A stretch of 62,402 nt of DNA. Origin: Actinomycetota bacterium. GTDB lineage: Bacteria; Actinomycetota; Acidimicrobiia; Acidimicrobiales; Ilumatobacteraceae. The stretch spans positions 1 through 62,402 of the forward strand of contig JAPOJQ010000008.1 of the NCBI GenBank assembly GCA_029978335.1, read 5' to 3'. Position numbers and translations under genes: made by a program. Below the pieces are notes generated by a model that saw only the letters and a program-made list of their open reading frames with translations, did no database searches and was not told where the DNA came from. Positions 26,934 to 35,677 of the stretch are shown here, one piece after another (position 1 is the stretch's first letter; each line of letters opens with the position of its first letter).

Positions 26934-27397
26934 CGTCACTCCCAGCCGAGGGTCGCGCGATCGTGCGCCTCAATGTTGCGTTGTCGACGGCCTTCGTGGC
27001 TACTGCGGTCTATTCGGCGTCGGTGTTCGACACCGTTGCACAATGGATTGGCGCCGTGACGGCCATGTCGTTATTCGCCGTCGGTGTGGCAGCGTTCATC
27101 TGGTCGTTCTGGACCGCAGTCCAACGCAGCCGCACCGATGACATCTCGGTCACCCAGTTGTACCTACTCGCCGGTGCCCCAACCCCAGCGCCGGTGCGCA
27201 AGGCGATGGTGGCCGCGTTGGGGGTTCAGGTCGTCACCGCAACAGCGACTGCTCTTGCTCGTCCGAACGGGCCTGATGGCACACCCGGATCGTCGCTTGC
27301 GGTTGGCTTCCTCGTCCCCATGCTCGGACTCGGGATGAACGGTTTGTGGGCTGCGCTGCACGGCACGTTTGACGAGCGACAACTCGCCCAGGATTGA
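26930..27397 (+). CDS. Conserved four-helix membrane protein
   Basis: A 155-residue membrane protein with helices at about residues 15-35, 36-56, 87-107 and 126-146. The loop RSRTDDISVTQLYLLAG between helices two and three is hydrophilic. No functional motif is visible. Its ATG overlaps the pimB stop, preceded by CTGGAGG. The arrangement pimB, this protein, SRPBCC protein is shared with other actinobacteria. A role in lipid mannosylation or transport is guesswork. Confidence 0.7.
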   Translation: MTSLPAEGRAIVRLNVALSTAFVATAVYSASVFDTVAQWIGAVTAMSLFAVGVAAFIWSFWTAVQRSRTDDISVTQLYLLAGAPTPAPVRKAMVAALGVQVVTATATALARPNGPDGTPGSSLAVGFLVPMLGLGMNGLWAALHGTFDERQLAQD

Positions 27398-27439
27398 CCG
27401 TCACGCTTGTTGCCGGTCGGATCGGGCAGAATGGTCGAC

Positions 27440-27874
27440 ATGGCAGACCGTGCGTCGGACACGATCATCATCGAAGCACCAGTCGATCGCGTGTGGGCGA
27501 TCGCATCCGACATCGAGCGGTACCCCGAGTGGGCGCTCGACATCAAAGAAGTTGCGATCATTGGTCGCGATGACGCAGGCCGGCCGCACGAGGTTGAATT
27601 CAGGGCCTCGGCACTCGGTCGCAGTACTCACTACTCGCTTCGCTACGACTACAGCGAGGCGCCTGGCCGACTGGCCTGGTCGATGCTCGACGGCGACATC
27701 CAACGTTCGATCGACGGTGCGTATGTGTTCAGCGATCTCGGTGATGGGCGGACCGAGGTCCGCTACGACCTCGCGATCGATCTCGTGGTGCCATTGCCCG
27801 GATTCGTGAAGCGGCGTGCTGAGCGGCGCATTCTCAACGCAATCCGCGAACTCAAGGTCGCTGCAGAGGCGTGA
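27440..27874 (+). CDS. SRPBCC (START-like) lipid-binding-fold protein
   Basis: A 144-residue protein of the polyketide-cyclase/START-like fold: IIEAPVDRVWAIASDIERYPEWALDIKEVAI is the diagnostic N-terminus, and VPLPGFVKRRAERRILNAIRELK the C-terminal helix. Such proteins bind hydrophobic ligands. It resembles M. tuberculosis Rv2185c in sequence style and place. The start ATG 27440 gives the family MADRAS start; ATG 27431 is three codons upstream. The GTG of the ROK kinase overlaps its stop. Confidence 0.82.
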   Translation: MADRASDTIIIEAPVDRVWAIASDIERYPEWALDIKEVAIIGRDDAGRPHEVEFRASALGRSTHYSLRYDYSEAPGRLAWSMLDGDIQRSIDGAYVFSDLGDGRTEVRYDLAIDLVVPLPGFVKRRAERRILNAIRELKVAAEA

Positions 27875-28815
27875 CGAAGCCGTCCGGCTCCGTCGGGGCC
27901 GGACGTCGACTCGGGGTCGACGTCGGCGGCACCAAGTGTCTCGGCGTGGTGATCGATGCTGATCACCGACGCGTCGCCGACCTGCAATGCCCAACCCCGC
28001 GAGGCGTGGGATCGTCGGATCGCTTGATAGCGCAGCTCGAAGCGCTGGTTACTTCGCTCATTGCTGCCGCAGGAGAGGTGGACTCGGTTGGTATTGGGTT
28101 GCCCGGTCTCGTCACTCGAGACGGTGTGCTGCGCGCAGCGCCAAACCTCGACGGGATCAACGACCTTCCAGCGCAGCTCCTACTCGAGCAGCGACTCGGT
28201 CGGCCGGTTCACGTCGATAATGACGCCACCTGTGCAACGATCGCCGAGTGGCAACTTGGCGCCGGCCGTGGAGTCGACGACCTCATACTCATCACGCTTG
28301 GCACCGGTATTGGCGGCGGGATCGTCAGCGGCGGTGCGCTACACCGCGGTGCTCATGGGTTTGCCGGCGAGTTCGGGCACATGACGATTGACCCCGACGG
28401 GCCCGCCTGCCCCTGCGGTCGACGCGGCTGTTGGGAGCGATTTGCCTCAGGCACAGGCCTCGTACATCTCGCCTCGGGGATCACCATCGACGGCGCCACG
28501 CCAACGACCGGAGAGCAGATCGTCAATGCTGCATCAGATGGGAACGGCGCTGCGCAATCGGTGATCGATGAGGTCGCACGTTGGACGGCAATTGGACTTG
28601 CTGGCCTGATCAATTCCTTCGATCCGGCGATGGTGTTGATTGGCGGGGGATTCGGCGCCGCGCTGCCCATGTTCGTCCCGTCGGTCGAGCGTCACCTCCG
28701 CGACGTCATCTATCAACCGGACCAACGCGACCTACCCGTCATCAAGGCGGCTTCTTTAGGCGCTCGAGCGGGATCAATCGGAGCGGCTCTGCTTGCTGAC
28801 ACGGCGAACCGGTAG
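27871..28815 (+). CDS. ROK-family glucokinase-like sugar kinase
   Basis: A 314-residue ATP- or polyphosphate-dependent kinase. The ATP motif LGVDVGGTKCLGVV, the catalytic VDNDATC, the LGTGIGGGIVSGGAL block and the ROK zinc site with CPCGRRGCWE are intact. It probably makes glucose 6-phosphate, feeding glycogen (glgC, glgA) or glycolysis (pfkA). It contrasts with the degenerate ROK protein at 39228-40115. GTG 27871 overlaps the stop of the SRPBCC gene. Confidence 0.88.
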   Translation: MTKPSGSVGAGRRLGVDVGGTKCLGVVIDADHRRVADLQCPTPRGVGSSDRLIAQLEALVTSLIAAAGEVDSVGIGLPGLVTRDGVLRAAPNLDGINDLPAQLLLEQRLGRPVHVDNDATCATIAEWQLGAGRGVDDLILITLGTGIGGGIVSGGALHRGAHGFAGEFGHMTIDPDGPACPCGRRGCWERFASGTGLVHLASGITIDGATPTTGEQIVNAASDGNGAAQSVIDEVARWTAIGLAGLINSFDPAMVLIGGGFGAALPMFVPSVERHLRDVIYQPDQRDLPVIKAASLGARAGSIGAALLADTANR

Positions 28816-28826
28816 CGTCGTCGTCT

Positions 28827-30032
28827 ATGGAGTTCCGCCGGATCACCAACCTCCCCCCGTACGTCTTCACGATCATCAATGGGCTGAAGATCGAAGCTCG
28901 CCATCGAGGCGCCGATGTCATCGACCTTGGCTTCGGTAACCCGGATATTCCCTCGCCGGACGTTGCGGTCACCAAACTCGCAGAGGCGGCGCGCAACCCC
29001 CGCAACCATCGATACTCGCTGAGTCGCGGACTGCCGCGCCTTCGTGAGGAAGTGGCGAAGTACTACAAGGCGAACTGGAACGTTGATCTCGATCCGGAAC
29101 TAGAGATTACGAACACCATCGGCTCCAAAGAAGGGTTCTCACACCTCATGTGGGTACTCCTCGAACGTGGCGATGCGGCGATCGTTCCGACACCGAGTTA
29201 TCCAATTCACATGTACGGCCCGTTGTTTGCCGGCGCCGACCTTCGCCAGGTGCCGATGCGTGGATTGAGCCACCATGAAGAGCGGTCGAACTTCGCTGAG
29301 GAGTTCTTCGACAACCTCCACCGGGCGTACGACCTCGGCTGGCCAAAGCCGCGTGTGTTGGTGATCTCGTTCCCGCATAACCCGACGGGCGCATGTGTCG
29401 ATCTTGATTTCATGCAGCGTGTGGTCGATTTTTGCCGTGAGCGTGAGATGGTGGTCGTACACGACTTCGCCTACGCCGACATCGGATTCAACGGTGTTCG
29501 TCCGCCGTCGATTCTGCAGGCCGAGGGGGCTAAAGAAGTTGCGGTCGAGCAGTACTCAATGACCAAGAGTTTCTCGATGGCTGGATGGCGCAGTGCGTTC
29601 ATGGTGGGCAGCGCCGAGGTGGTACAGGCCCTCGTCAAGTTGAAGAGCTATCTCGATTACGGCATGTTCCAGCCGGTGCAGATCGCCGCCACCGTGACGT
29701 TCAGAGAAGTGCCTGACTATCCGAAAGAGATCTGCTCGATCTACGAAGAGCGATGCGACGCCTTGATCGACGGCCTCGGCAAGCTCGGCTGGGATGTGCC
29801 AAAGCCCGGCGGGACCATGTTCGTGTGGGCACCGATCCCCGAGGCGTACAAGGAAATGGATTCCGTCGAGTTCTGCTCGATGCTCGTACGAGACTGCGAT
29901 GTTGCCTTGTCACCAGGCGTGGGATTTGGTCCAGGCGGTGAGGGCTACGTGCGGTTTGCGCTCATCGAGAACGAGCAACGTATTGCCCAGGCGATGCGCA
30001 ACCTTCGTCGCGGCCTGACCCGACTCGGGTAA
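28827..30032 (+). CDS. PLP-dependent class I aminotransferase (alanine-type, AlaC-like)
   Basis: A 401-residue fold-type I aminotransferase. The N-terminus RRITNLPPYVFTIINGLKIEAR and the DLGFGNPDIPSP region are AlaC-like. SFPHNPTGA, HDFAYADIGF (Asp and Tyr near the cofactor) and SMTKSFSMAGWR with the Schiff-base lysine are seen. AlaC makes alanine; relatives include diaminopimelate aminotransferases, so the substrate is inferred. It lies 11 bases after the ROK gene and 51 bases before the ACT protein gene. Confidence 0.88.
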   Translation: MEFRRITNLPPYVFTIINGLKIEARHRGADVIDLGFGNPDIPSPDVAVTKLAEAARNPRNHRYSLSRGLPRLREEVAKYYKANWNVDLDPELEITNTIGSKEGFSHLMWVLLERGDAAIVPTPSYPIHMYGPLFAGADLRQVPMRGLSHHEERSNFAEEFFDNLHRAYDLGWPKPRVLVISFPHNPTGACVDLDFMQRVVDFCREREMVVVHDFAYADIGFNGVRPPSILQAEGAKEVAVEQYSMTKSFSMAGWRSAFMVGSAEVVQALVKLKSYLDYGMFQPVQIAATVTFREVPDYPKEICSIYEERCDALIDGLGKLGWDVPKPGGTMFVWAPIPEAYKEMDSVEFCSMLVRDCDVALSPGVGFGPGGEGYVRFALIENEQRIAQAMRNLRRGLTRLG

Positions 30033-30083
30033 CTGGCACCGCACCGTGACATGACTGAAACACTCTCGGCATAACCTGCCGCG

Positions 30084-30695
30084 GTGCACACCGTCGTCGT
30101 CAGAGTCTGGCTTCCGGATCGCCCTGGCGCGCTTGGCCAGGTCGCGAGCCGTATCGGCGCGGTTCGCGGCGACGTCCTCGGCATCGAGATCCTTGAATCG
30201 GGTGCCGGCAACGTGATTGACGAATTGGTCGTTCGCCTGCCCGACGCGAATCTTGTCGATCTGATGATCGCAGAGGTTGACGCCGTCGATGGTGTTGGTG
30301 TCGAACACGTCCGATCGCTCGATGGGGGACATGTCGATCCCGATCTTGCGGCGCTCACCCTTGTGGCTGAAGTCGCTGAACTCGACGTGGTGCATCGTGC
30401 GACGGCATTGGTTCGAGGTGCGCGTCGGCTGACGGGCGCCGATTGGACAGCGCTGATCGATGGAAGCAACGTGCTCGCTGTCGACGGTGATGCGCCTGAC
30501 CTGGCATTGGTGATCGCTGCCCAGGAGGGGAGTCAACATCTTGGCGCTGCTGCACCCTTGGCGAGCGAACTGTTCTGGTCAACCGCAACCGTTGGTTCGT
30601 TCGTACTTGCCGCCGGTCGCACCGGACTGCCGATCCACACCAGGGAGCGGTCTCGAATCGACGTGCTGGCGAGAATCGCTCACTCGTTGGTGTAA
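30084..30695 (+). CDS. ACT-domain protein with an unrecognised C-terminal part
   Basis: A 203-residue protein. Residues 1-75 form an ACT domain (VVRVWLPDRPGALGQVASRIG start), the small-molecule-binding fold of amino-acid regulators. Residues ~85-200 (WTALIDGSNVLAVDG; ELFWSTATVGSFVLAAGR) form a second part I do not recognise. The position next to an aminotransferase suggests amino-acid sensing. GTG 30084 is the start. Only three bases separate its stop from that of the convergent glpK. Confidence 0.75.
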   Translation: MHTVVVRVWLPDRPGALGQVASRIGAVRGDVLGIEILESGAGNVIDELVVRLPDANLVDLMIAEVDAVDGVGVEHVRSLDGGHVDPDLAALTLVAEVAELDVVHRATALVRGARRLTGADWTALIDGSNVLAVDGDAPDLALVIAAQEGSQHLGAAAPLASELFWSTATVGSFVLAAGRTGLPIHTRERSRIDVLARIAHSLV

Positions 30696-30698
30696 CGA

Positions 30699-32186
30699 TC
30701 AGATCGCAGCCCACGACCGCGAGCGCTCTACCGCTCGCAACCATTGAGCGTGCGCTGCGTTGGCGTTCGTTGGGTCTTCGTGTGGGGTGAACTCGCGTTC
30801 GAGTTCCCAACTCGATTCCAGTTCGGCAAGGTCGGTCCAGACACCTTCGGCGAGTCCAGCGAGCCGAGCCGCTCCAAGTGCGGTGGTTTCGCGATCAACG
30901 GGTCGACGAACCGTGACGCCCAATTGATCTGCCTGGAACTGCATCAGGAGATCCATCACCGCGGCGCCACCATCAACCCGCAGGTCAGCAATCGGGACAC
31001 CAGAGGCTGCCGTCATGGCATCCACCACATCGCGTGTCTGGAACGCCATCGACTCCACGGTGGCGCGTGCGATGTGCGCTGCGGTTGACCCGCGGGTCAG
31101 ACCGCAGATGGTGCCTCGGGCATGAGGGTCCCACCACGGGGAACCGAGGCCAGTGAACGCTGGCACGATGACCACGCCGCCGCTGTCGTCGACGGAGGCG
31201 GCGAGGGGGCCGACCTGTGCTGCCTCGTCGATGATGCCAAGGCCATCTCGCAACCACTGAATGGCGGCCCCAGTCACGAAGATCGACCCTTCGAGCGCGT
31301 AGGCAACGGTGCCGTCAGCGAGTTCCCACGCAATGGTGGTCAGCATGCCCTCGGTCGGAGGCGGGCAGATTGGCCCCACGTTCAAGAGCACGAAACTTCC
31401 GGTGCCGTACGTGTTTTTTGCCATGCCTGGGCGAACGCAGGCCTGACCGAATAATGCAGCTTGCTGATCGCCCGCAACACCGCTGATCGGAATTCCTTCA
31501 GGTAGCCCCGAGGTCGCGGAGGTCACCCCAAATCGGCCACTCGATGGCCTGATCGTCGGCAACGCCTCGATGGGCACACCGAGAAGGTTGCACAACTCGT
31601 GATCCCACGCTCGGTGCCGGATGTCCATCAACATGGTTCGGCTTGCATTTGAGACATCGGTCGCATGCACTGCGCCGCCGGTGAGATGCCAGATCAGCCA
31701 TGTATCGATCGTGCCGAGTGCAAGATCAGCGTCAACTGCAATCTGCCGGTTGTCGATCATCCAGGCGAACTTGGTGCCACTGAAGTACGGGTCGAGGACG
31801 AGTCCGGTGCGCTCTCGCACGACGGGCAGGTGACCGTCGGCTTCAAGTTGCGCGCACACATCGGCGGTTCGGCGGTCCTGCCAGACGATCGCATTCCCGT
31901 GCGGTCGGCCGGTGGCGCGACTCCAAGCCACGGCGGTTTCTCGTTGGTTCGTGATGCCCAGTGCGGCGACCGAGTGAACGCCGACGCGATCGATCACTGC
32001 ACCGACAACCGCAACGACTGCCTCAAGGATCTCATCGGCGTTGTGCTCAACGAGACCGGGGGCCGGAAAATGTTGCGTGAACTCTCGATACTCGGCCACA
32101 GGTGGACGGCCGTCTCGGTGCACCGAACGTGCCCGTACGCCCGTCGTGCCGGCATCGATGGCGATGACGCACAAATCGTCGCTCAT
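30699..32186 (-). CDS. glpK: Glycerol kinase
   Basis: A 495-residue FGGY kinase converting glycerol to glycerol 3-phosphate. The glycerol-binding residues are all present: Arg and Glu of NQRETAVAW, Trp of VWQDRRTAD, Tyr of DPYFSGTKF, Asp of VAGDQQAALFGQ and the Phe of GTGSF. The start MSDDLCVIAIDAGTTG is ATG 32186; the open frame runs to 32303 but that part is Arg-rich and family-atypical. GlpD and a second, altered FGGY kinase are encoded 16-20 kb away, so the glycerol catabolic pair is split. It is tail to tail with the ACT gene. Confidence 0.95.
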   Translation of the reverse strand: MSDDLCVIAIDAGTTGVRARSVHRDGRPPVAEYREFTQHFPAPGLVEHNADEILEAVVAVVGAVIDRVGVHSVAALGITNQRETAVAWSRATGRPHGNAIVWQDRRTADVCAQLEADGHLPVVRERTGLVLDPYFSGTKFAWMIDNRQIAVDADLALGTIDTWLIWHLTGGAVHATDVSNASRTMLMDIRHRAWDHELCNLLGVPIEALPTIRPSSGRFGVTSATSGLPEGIPISGVAGDQQAALFGQACVRPGMAKNTYGTGSFVLLNVGPICPPPTEGMLTTIAWELADGTVAYALEGSIFVTGAAIQWLRDGLGIIDEAAQVGPLAASVDDSGGVVIVPAFTGLGSPWWDPHARGTICGLTRGSTAAHIARATVESMAFQTRDVVDAMTAASGVPIADLRVDGGAAVMDLLMQFQADQLGVTVRRPVDRETTALGAARLAGLAEGVWTDLAELESSWELEREFTPHEDPTNANAAHAQWLRAVERSRSWAAI

Positions 32187-32217
32187 CGAACTGAGAGTAG
32201 TCGCCGTGTCGGTGACG

Positions 32218-32538
32218 TCATCGACGTCGCGGTGGGGTGCCACCGCCGGTGCGCCGAGTCGGGGCGGGACGGGCCCGCGTCGGCGTCGACGACGTGGTGT
32301 CACTCGAGGTTGAACGCGGCGACGAGCGACGCAGCCGATCCCTCTGGTAGCCGAACTTTGCCAGCACTGCGCCGAGTGCCAGATACGCCGGTCCGCTCAC
32401 GAGGAGTCCACCGATTGCACCGGGTCGACCCTCGGGTGACACGACGACGACGAGGATCACACCCATGATCGCCACGTAGACGAGCCACTCGCGTACAAGG
32501 CGACGCCACGGCACCGGTCGAGTCGAATCCCACGCCAT
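32218..32538 (-). CDS. Small membrane protein with Arg/Ser-rich tail
   Basis: A 106-residue protein with two membrane helices (about residues 17-35 and 40-62) and a hydrophilic C-terminal tail rich in Arg, Ser, Thr and Pro. No recognised domain. Its ATG at 32538 is 39 bases from the divergent pfkA start, and it lies upstream of glpK on the same strand with a 31-base gap. Confidence 0.5.
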   Translation of the reverse strand: MAWDSTRPVPWRRLVREWLVYVAIMGVILVVVVSPEGRPGAIGGLLVSGPAYLALGAVLAKFGYQRDRLRRSSPRSTSSDTTSSTPTRARPAPTRRTGGGTPPRRR

Positions 32539-32577
32539 GGGTTCGTTCTAGCACCCCTCGGGCTTAGGCTCCCACGG

Positions 32578-33612
32578 GTGCGCGTTGGAGTGCTCACCGG
32601 TGGGGGCGACTGCCCCGGGCTGAACGCAGTGATCCGAGCGATCGTACGCAAGGGCGAGCGCGTTCACGGCGACGAGATCGTTGGCTTCCTTGACGCATGG
32701 GATGGCGTGATGAATCGCCGAACCACGCCGTTGACCGTTGAGTCGATGCGCGGCACGCTCCCACGTGGCGGCACCGTGCTCGGCACACGTCGTGGCAGCC
32801 CGTTCGATCACGACGATGGCGTCGATCGGGTTCGTGCTGCGATGTCTGACATGGGGCTGGATGGCTTGATTGTGATTGGCGGCAATGGTTCGCTCAGCGT
32901 CGCCGAGATCCTTCATCGCGAACACGGCATCGCGATCATTGGCGTACCAAAGACCATCGACAACGACATTGTGGGGACTGACCTCACCTTCGGTTTCACG
33001 ACCGCAGTGCAGATCGCAACCGATGCCATCGATCGGCTACACACCACAGCGGAGAGCCATGACCGGGTCATGGTGGTGGAGGTCATGGGGCGCCACAGCG
33101 GCTGGATCGCGACACACGCGGGCATCGCTGGGGGCGCAACCGTCGTGTTGATCCCCGAGCGCCCATTCGATATCGAGGAAGTGTGCCAACGACTCGTGCG
33201 TCGACACTCACGTGGTCGCTTTGCGTCGATTGTCGTGGTCGCAGAGGGCGCAGTGCCAGCCGCAGGCACACTCGATGTTGCCGAACGGGGGACCGACGAT
33301 TTTGGCCATATTCGACTCGGCGGAATCGGCAACCTGGTTGCTGATGAGATCGGTCGCCGGACCGGATTTGAGACGCGTCCGGTGTTGCTCGGCCACGTGC
33401 AGCGCGGTGGCACACCGACTGCGTTCGACAGGGTGCTGTCGACCCGATTCGGTGTTGCCGCGATCGACATGGCGCACGATGGCTGCTGGGGGTCGATGGC
33501 GGCGTTGGTCGGCGCCGACATCGTCTCGGTGCCGCTTGAGGTGGCCGCGGGACGAACACGGCCGGTCGACCTCAACCTTGTTGGCGACGTCGCCGAAATT
33601 TTCTTCGCCTGA
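32578..33612 (+). CDS. pfkA: 6-phosphofructokinase, ATP type
   Basis: A 344-residue glycolytic enzyme making fructose 1,6-bisphosphate. Signatures are GVLTGGGDCPGLNAVIRA, GGNGSLS, GVPKTIDNDIVGTD and VEVMGRHSGW. The Gly after Asn in GGNGS is the ATP-type residue, although the Lys in GVPKTID is also typical of pyrophosphate enzymes. This combination is also seen in M. tuberculosis PfkA, so ATP is likely. GTG 32578 is the start. Its stop is eight bases from that of the convergent lipoprotein gene. Confidence 0.93.
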   Translation: MRVGVLTGGGDCPGLNAVIRAIVRKGERVHGDEIVGFLDAWDGVMNRRTTPLTVESMRGTLPRGGTVLGTRRGSPFDHDDGVDRVRAAMSDMGLDGLIVIGGNGSLSVAEILHREHGIAIIGVPKTIDNDIVGTDLTFGFTTAVQIATDAIDRLHTTAESHDRVMVVEVMGRHSGWIATHAGIAGGATVVLIPERPFDIEEVCQRLVRRHSRGRFASIVVVAEGAVPAAGTLDVAERGTDDFGHIRLGGIGNLVADEIGRRTGFETRPVLLGHVQRGGTPTAFDRVLSTRFGVAAIDMAHDGCWGSMAALVGADIVSVPLEVAAGRTRPVDLNLVGDVAEIFFA

Positions 33613-33620
33613 CCACGGTG

Positions 33621-34223
33621 TCAGGACGGCAGTGGCAGCGCCGGGTAGTCCGGTTGTGCCCAGGCATAGATGCCCGGGAAGTCATAGATTCGGAGCAGTC
33701 CGGTGGTCGTTGTCCCGTCAGCTCGTGGCCATGGAAACCGTTCGCCATCAACGGTGAGCTGCACTGTTTCGATGCCGCTGATGTCGACACCGGTCAGGAC
33801 GATCTGAGCAACCGCAAGGGTGAGGCCGTCCCCGGTGAGTTCGGTCAGTTCTGACGAGACGTCGACGTAGAGCACAGATCCGACGGGGCGAGCGGCGATG
33901 ATCTGGAGGTCGGCGGGCACCGCAGTGGTGAGTTGGGCAGCCGATTCTGCTTCGCTCGGACCGGCGATCAGCGAGCTGAGAAGTTCGACCTGGTTCCCCA
34001 TATTGCGGGGCACCGAACGCAGTTGACGAACGTCTCCCGGGGCGACGAGATAGATGCGGCTTTCTCCCGATGCATCCGCGGCGGCGACATCGGATGCGGG
34101 AGTGAGCGAACGATCCTCAATCGGCACATCGCGCGGAGCAGCATCAGGCTGTACCCCGCATCCTGCGACGACGGCAAGCGTCGCGATCACCGAGGCGGTT
34201 CGGTGCCACGAACGTGAGGTCAT
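33621..34223 (-). CDS. GerMN-domain lipoprotein (short LpqB-like)
   Basis: A 200-residue exported lipoprotein: signal peptide with the lipobox VVAGC around residue 22, then a GerMN domain (residues ~55-150; IYLVAPGDVRQLRSVPR onward, ending VQLTVDGERFPW). LpqB, the usual partner of MtrAB, is near 580 residues and has a beta-propeller after GerMN; that part is missing here. The ATG overlaps the MtrB stop, so it is cotranslated with the sensor kinase. Confidence 0.85.
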   Translation of the reverse strand: MTSRSWHRTASVIATLAVVAGCGVQPDAAPRDVPIEDRSLTPASDVAAADASGESRIYLVAPGDVRQLRSVPRNMGNQVELLSSLIAGPSEAESAAQLTTAVPADLQIIAARPVGSVLYVDVSSELTELTGDGLTLAVAQIVLTGVDISGIETVQLTVDGERFPWPRADGTTTTGLLRIYDFPGIYAWAQPDYPALPLPS

Positions 34224-35677
34224 TCGTCGCTCACCTCCTCAGCGGGCAGTTCGATCACAAATCGGGCGCCGTCGCGGCCATCGTGTCGAGACTCGACCCA
34301 CACGTCGCCACCGTGCAATCGGATGTGCTCAGCCACCAGAGCGAGACCAAGGCCGGATCCGTCATTGCCGGAGCGACGGCCAGCGCCACCACCTCGGGCG
34401 AAGCGTTCGAAAATCAGTCGGCGTTCATCGACAGGGACCCCTGGCCCGAGGTCTTCCACGCTGATCTGCACGCGATCAGCCACTGCGTCGTCCTCCACGG
34501 GCACCACGACCCCGACCCGTGCATCGCCACCTCCGTGAATCCGTGCATTGTCGATCAAGTTCGCGACGGCACGGGCAAGGCGGCGACGATCACCCGTAAT
34601 CAACATTCGCTCTGCTCGGGCAGTCGTGGTCAGCACGATGTCGGGGAGCGAACTCACACCGATGGCCTGGCGGACAAATTGGCTCACCAACAGTTCTTCG
34701 AGGTGCAGGCGCACAGCACCGGCATCAAATCGTGAAATTTCGAGGAGGTCCTCAACGAGTGTTCGGAAACGAGCAACGTCGCTGCTGAGTAGGTCGACTG
34801 CGGCTTGCGCACGTTCGGGCATCTCATGGCGACGACCTTCGATGACTTCGATCGATGCTGCCAAGGTCATCAACGGTGAACGAAGCTCGTGGCTGACATC
34901 GGAGGCGAACCGACCGTCGCGCTCGATCCGTCGCTGCAGCGCTTCGGCCATGTCATTAAATGAACTCGCCAACACGCCAAGGTCAGGATCGCCGCTCGGT
35001 TCAAGTCGCGTGTCGAGGCGTCCGCCCGCAATCGATTTCGCGGCTTGGGCCGCATCAGCGACGGGACGCACGGCGCGCCGAGCGGCCACCGTTCCAGCGA
35101 GAAGTCCCAGCACGATCGTGATCAACCCAGCGAGGTAGAGCGAGAGCCGAACGCTCGACAGCGTCGAGTCAACCTCGGTCAAACTAAAGAACTCGAAGTA
35201 GGCGCCGTCGTTGGCAAGTGGCCAGCCGACCACCACATTGGGTTCGCCATCGACATCGACGATCATGCGCGCGGGCACAGCGTCTTCGATCACGCGGTCA
35301 ACGAGCGACTGGGGCAGCGCAGTCTCTTGATATCTGCCGTTGCCTGGGCTCCATCCGCCGGCGTACCAGACGAGGGCACGCTGCACGCCAAAGGATTCGA
35401 GGGCGTCGAGCGCGGGTTGCACGGTGAGCGCAGGACCGCGCAGACTTGCCTGCACTGCCTGGGCATTGCGCTTCGCTGCATCGATGCTCGTGCCTTCGCG
35501 CTGCTGGATCACGTTGGACCGCGAGAGCCCGTAGGTCGTGACGGCGAGCAGTACGGCGAGCAAGGTTGAGCCAACGGCGAACGTCAACAAGATGCGGCGT
35601 CGCAGGCCCCATCGCGAACCACGGCGTCGCGAAGTCGACGCAGCGTGCTCGATCGGGTGCGGCGCGTCGTCGGTCAC
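34220..35677 (-). CDS. mtrB: Sensor histidine kinase, MtrB-like
   Basis: A 485-residue membrane kinase. Two membrane helices (about residues 28-50 and 178-200) flank an extracytoplasmic region. Then come a HAMP domain (RAVRPVADAAQAAKSIAGG), the HisKA phospho-acceptor in DVSHELRSPLMTLAAS (around residue 270), and the ATP-binding N, G1 and G2 boxes (NLIDNARIHG, EDLGPGV, GSGLGLALV). It is coupled to the response regulator (ATGA overlap). MtrB in actinobacteria responds to envelope and division status; that role is inferred. Confidence 0.88.
   Translation of the reverse strand: MTDDAPHPIEHAASTSRRRGSRWGLRRRILLTFAVGSTLLAVLLAVTTYGLSRSNVIQQREGTSIDAAKRNAQAVQASLRGPALTVQPALDALESFGVQRALVWYAGGWSPGNGRYQETALPQSLVDRVIEDAVPARMIVDVDGEPNVVVGWPLANDGAYFEFFSLTEVDSTLSSVRLSLYLAGLITIVLGLLAGTVAARRAVRPVADAAQAAKSIAGGRLDTRLEPSGDPDLGVLASSFNDMAEALQRRIERDGRFASDVSHELRSPLMTLAASIEVIEGRRHEMPERAQAAVDLLSSDVARFRTLVEDLLEISRFDAGAVRLHLEELLVSQFVRQAIGVSSLPDIVLTTTARAERMLITGDRRRLARAVANLIDNARIHGGGDARVGVVVPVEDDAVADRVQISVEDLGPGVPVDERRLIFERFARGGGAGRRSGNDGSGLGLALVAEHIRLHGGDVWVESRHDGRDGARFVIELPAEEVSDE

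Noticed and set aside
32578-33612. Pyrophosphate-dependent phosphofructokinase
   Set aside because: The Lys in GVPKTID is PPi-like, but the Gly in GGNGS is the ATP-type residue and the same combination occurs in actinobacterial ATP enzymes.
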